Assembly: GCA_964572965.1 (NCBI GenBank)
Contig: CAZNHL010000083.1
Location: 1-15,199, forward strand
Length of the DNA: 15,199 nucleotides
Origin: CAZNHL01 sp964572965
GTDB taxonomy: Bacteria; Bacteroidota; Bacteroidia; Cytophagales; UBA9547
Reading direction: 5' to 3'
Every line of letters begins with the position of its first letter. The first letter of the stretch is position 1. This document shows, piece by piece, positions 14,581 through 15,199 of the stretch. The notes beneath the pieces were generated by a model. It was not told the DNA's origin, did no database searches, and worked only from the letters and a program-made list of their open reading frames with translations. A program made the translations under genes and the position numbers.

Positions 14581-14718
14581 GTAATGAGAATTGAGTAGTG
14601 AGAATCAATGGTTTTCATTTTACCCTATTCCCTCGTTGCTTGAAAGTTATCAATGAATGTTTTCTGCGAGTAAAGTGATGGGTTTCAAACTCACTACTCA
14701 AACTCACTACTCACTACT
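14581..14718 (+). repeat. CTCACTA repeats at the metH start and their complementary upstream segment
   Basis: The 29 nt before the metH ATG are built from a 7-nt unit CTCACTA, with copies at 14690-14696, 14703-14709 and 14710-14716. An upstream segment contains the complement: TTGAGTAGTGAG (14591-14602) pairs perfectly with CTCACTACTCAA (14690-14701), and flanking bases (14581-14590) continue the pairing with two mismatches and a bulge. The long hairpin would close a loop of about 87 nt and end next to the start codon, so it is a candidate expression platform for the riboswitch. Confidence 0.6.
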
Positions 14719-15199
14719 ATGACGATACAGGATATACTGAAAGACCGCATTTTGATTCTGGATGGTGCTATGGGTACTATGATCCAGCGTTATGACCTAC
14801 AGGAGGATGATTTCAGGGGTGAACGCTTCAAAGATCATCCGCATGACCTCAAGGGAAATAATGATTTGCTGTCTTTGACCCGTCCTGATGTAATTGAGGC
14901 AATTCACAAGGAATACCTTGAAGCTGGCGCTGATATTATTGAAACCAATACCTTTAGTGATACAACCATTGCGATGGCAGATTATCACATGGAGCATCTG
15001 GTATATGAATTAAACTTTGAATCTGCGCGTATTGCAAAGAAAGCAGCAGAAGAATATACCGCTAAAAATCCTGCAAAACCTCGTTTTGTTGCAGGGGCAG
15101 TCGGCCCAACAAACCGTACAGCATCCATTTCCCCTGATGTAAATAATCCAGGTTACCGTGCCATTACTTTTGATCAGCTGGTTGCTGCTTATAAAGAAC
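14719..15199 (+). CDS. metH: Methionine synthase, homocysteine-binding domain (3'-partial)
   Basis: The frame opens at the ATG at 14719 and runs to the window edge, giving 160 residues. It begins MTIQDILKDRILILDGAMGT, the start of the cobalamin-dependent methionine synthase homocysteine S-methyltransferase barrel. Further family blocks are IETNTFSDT near residue 74 and FVAGAVGPTNRTASISPDV near residue 124. MetH transfers a methyl group from 5-methyltetrahydrofolate through cobalamin to homocysteine. The zinc-binding cysteines, folate, cobalamin and reactivation domains would lie beyond the edge. In some Bacteroidota the homocysteine domain is a separate short gene, so the window cannot tell whether the full MetH follows. 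The upstream SAM-I riboswitch supports a methionine-synthesis role. Confidence 0.92.
   Translation, partial: MTIQDILKDRILILDGAMGTMIQRYDLQEDDFRGERFKDHPHDLKGNNDLLSLTRPDVIEAIHKEYLEAGADIIETNTFSDTTIAMADYHMEHLVYELNFESARIAKKAAEEYTAKNPAKPRFVAGAVGPTNRTASISPDVNNPGYRAITFDQLVAAYKE

Noticed and set aside
14690..14718. CTCACTA tract considered as a CRISPR remnant.
   Set aside because: Units are 7 nt with no spacers of even length and no cas genes nearby; it is a simple tandem repeat.
14797..14997. Minus-strand open frame opposite the metH start.
   Set aside because: It is antisense to a clear MetH domain and its translation has no recognisable features.

Overview
The window (about 40% GC by eye) looks like chromosome from a member of the Bacteroidota, most likely a Sphingobacteriaceae-type organism such as Pedobacter or Mucilaginibacter. 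Three things point there: type IX secretion (T9SS) C-terminal domains and a gliding/FlgD-like C-terminal domain, several promoters of the Bacteroidota form (TTG, about 17-20 nt, TAnnTTTG), and weak or absent Shine-Dalgarno sites. The genus is inferred from style, not from a match. No rRNA, tRNA, insertion sequence, phage gene or CRISPR array is visible.

Layout. 1-784: 3' end of a secreted lamin-tail-domain protein, ending at a hairpin it shares with a convergent 3-hydroxyanthranilate 3,4-dioxygenase gene (897-1415, minus). 1551-5515: two membrane-channel genes in a row. The first is a large MscS-type mechanosensitive channel. The second is a lipoprotein-signal protein that joins a periplasmic-binding-protein-like domain to a pentameric ligand-gated ion channel (Cys-loop receptor family) module; this is the most striking object here. 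5561-6795: a GNAT acetyltransferase and a HugZ/HutZ-type heme-utilisation protein, the latter preceded by a three-copy ATTTTGGTA inverted/direct repeat that looks like an operator. 6804-6864: a long terminator-like hairpin.

7052-12827: a tight four-gene operon. It encodes a double-length D-alanine--D-alanine ligase made of two fused Ddl modules, a membrane-anchored protein with three PASTA domains, a T9SS-exported cell-surface protein, and a single-domain rhodanese, and it ends at a canonical intrinsic terminator. The first two suggest a cell-wall theme; the roles of the last two are open. The second Ddl module has lost two of the three residues of the classical Glu-Ser-Tyr active-site triad, while the first keeps all three. 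A terminator-like hairpin lies inside the signal-peptide codons of the third gene.

12913-14128: a small two-helix membrane protein and a convergent PhzF-family enzyme. 14392-15199: a Bacteroidota promoter, a SAM-I riboswitch, a leader with CTCACTA repeats able to pair with an upstream segment, and the start of a methionine synthase (MetH) homocysteine-binding domain cut by the window edge. This is a classical SAM-feedback methionine locus.
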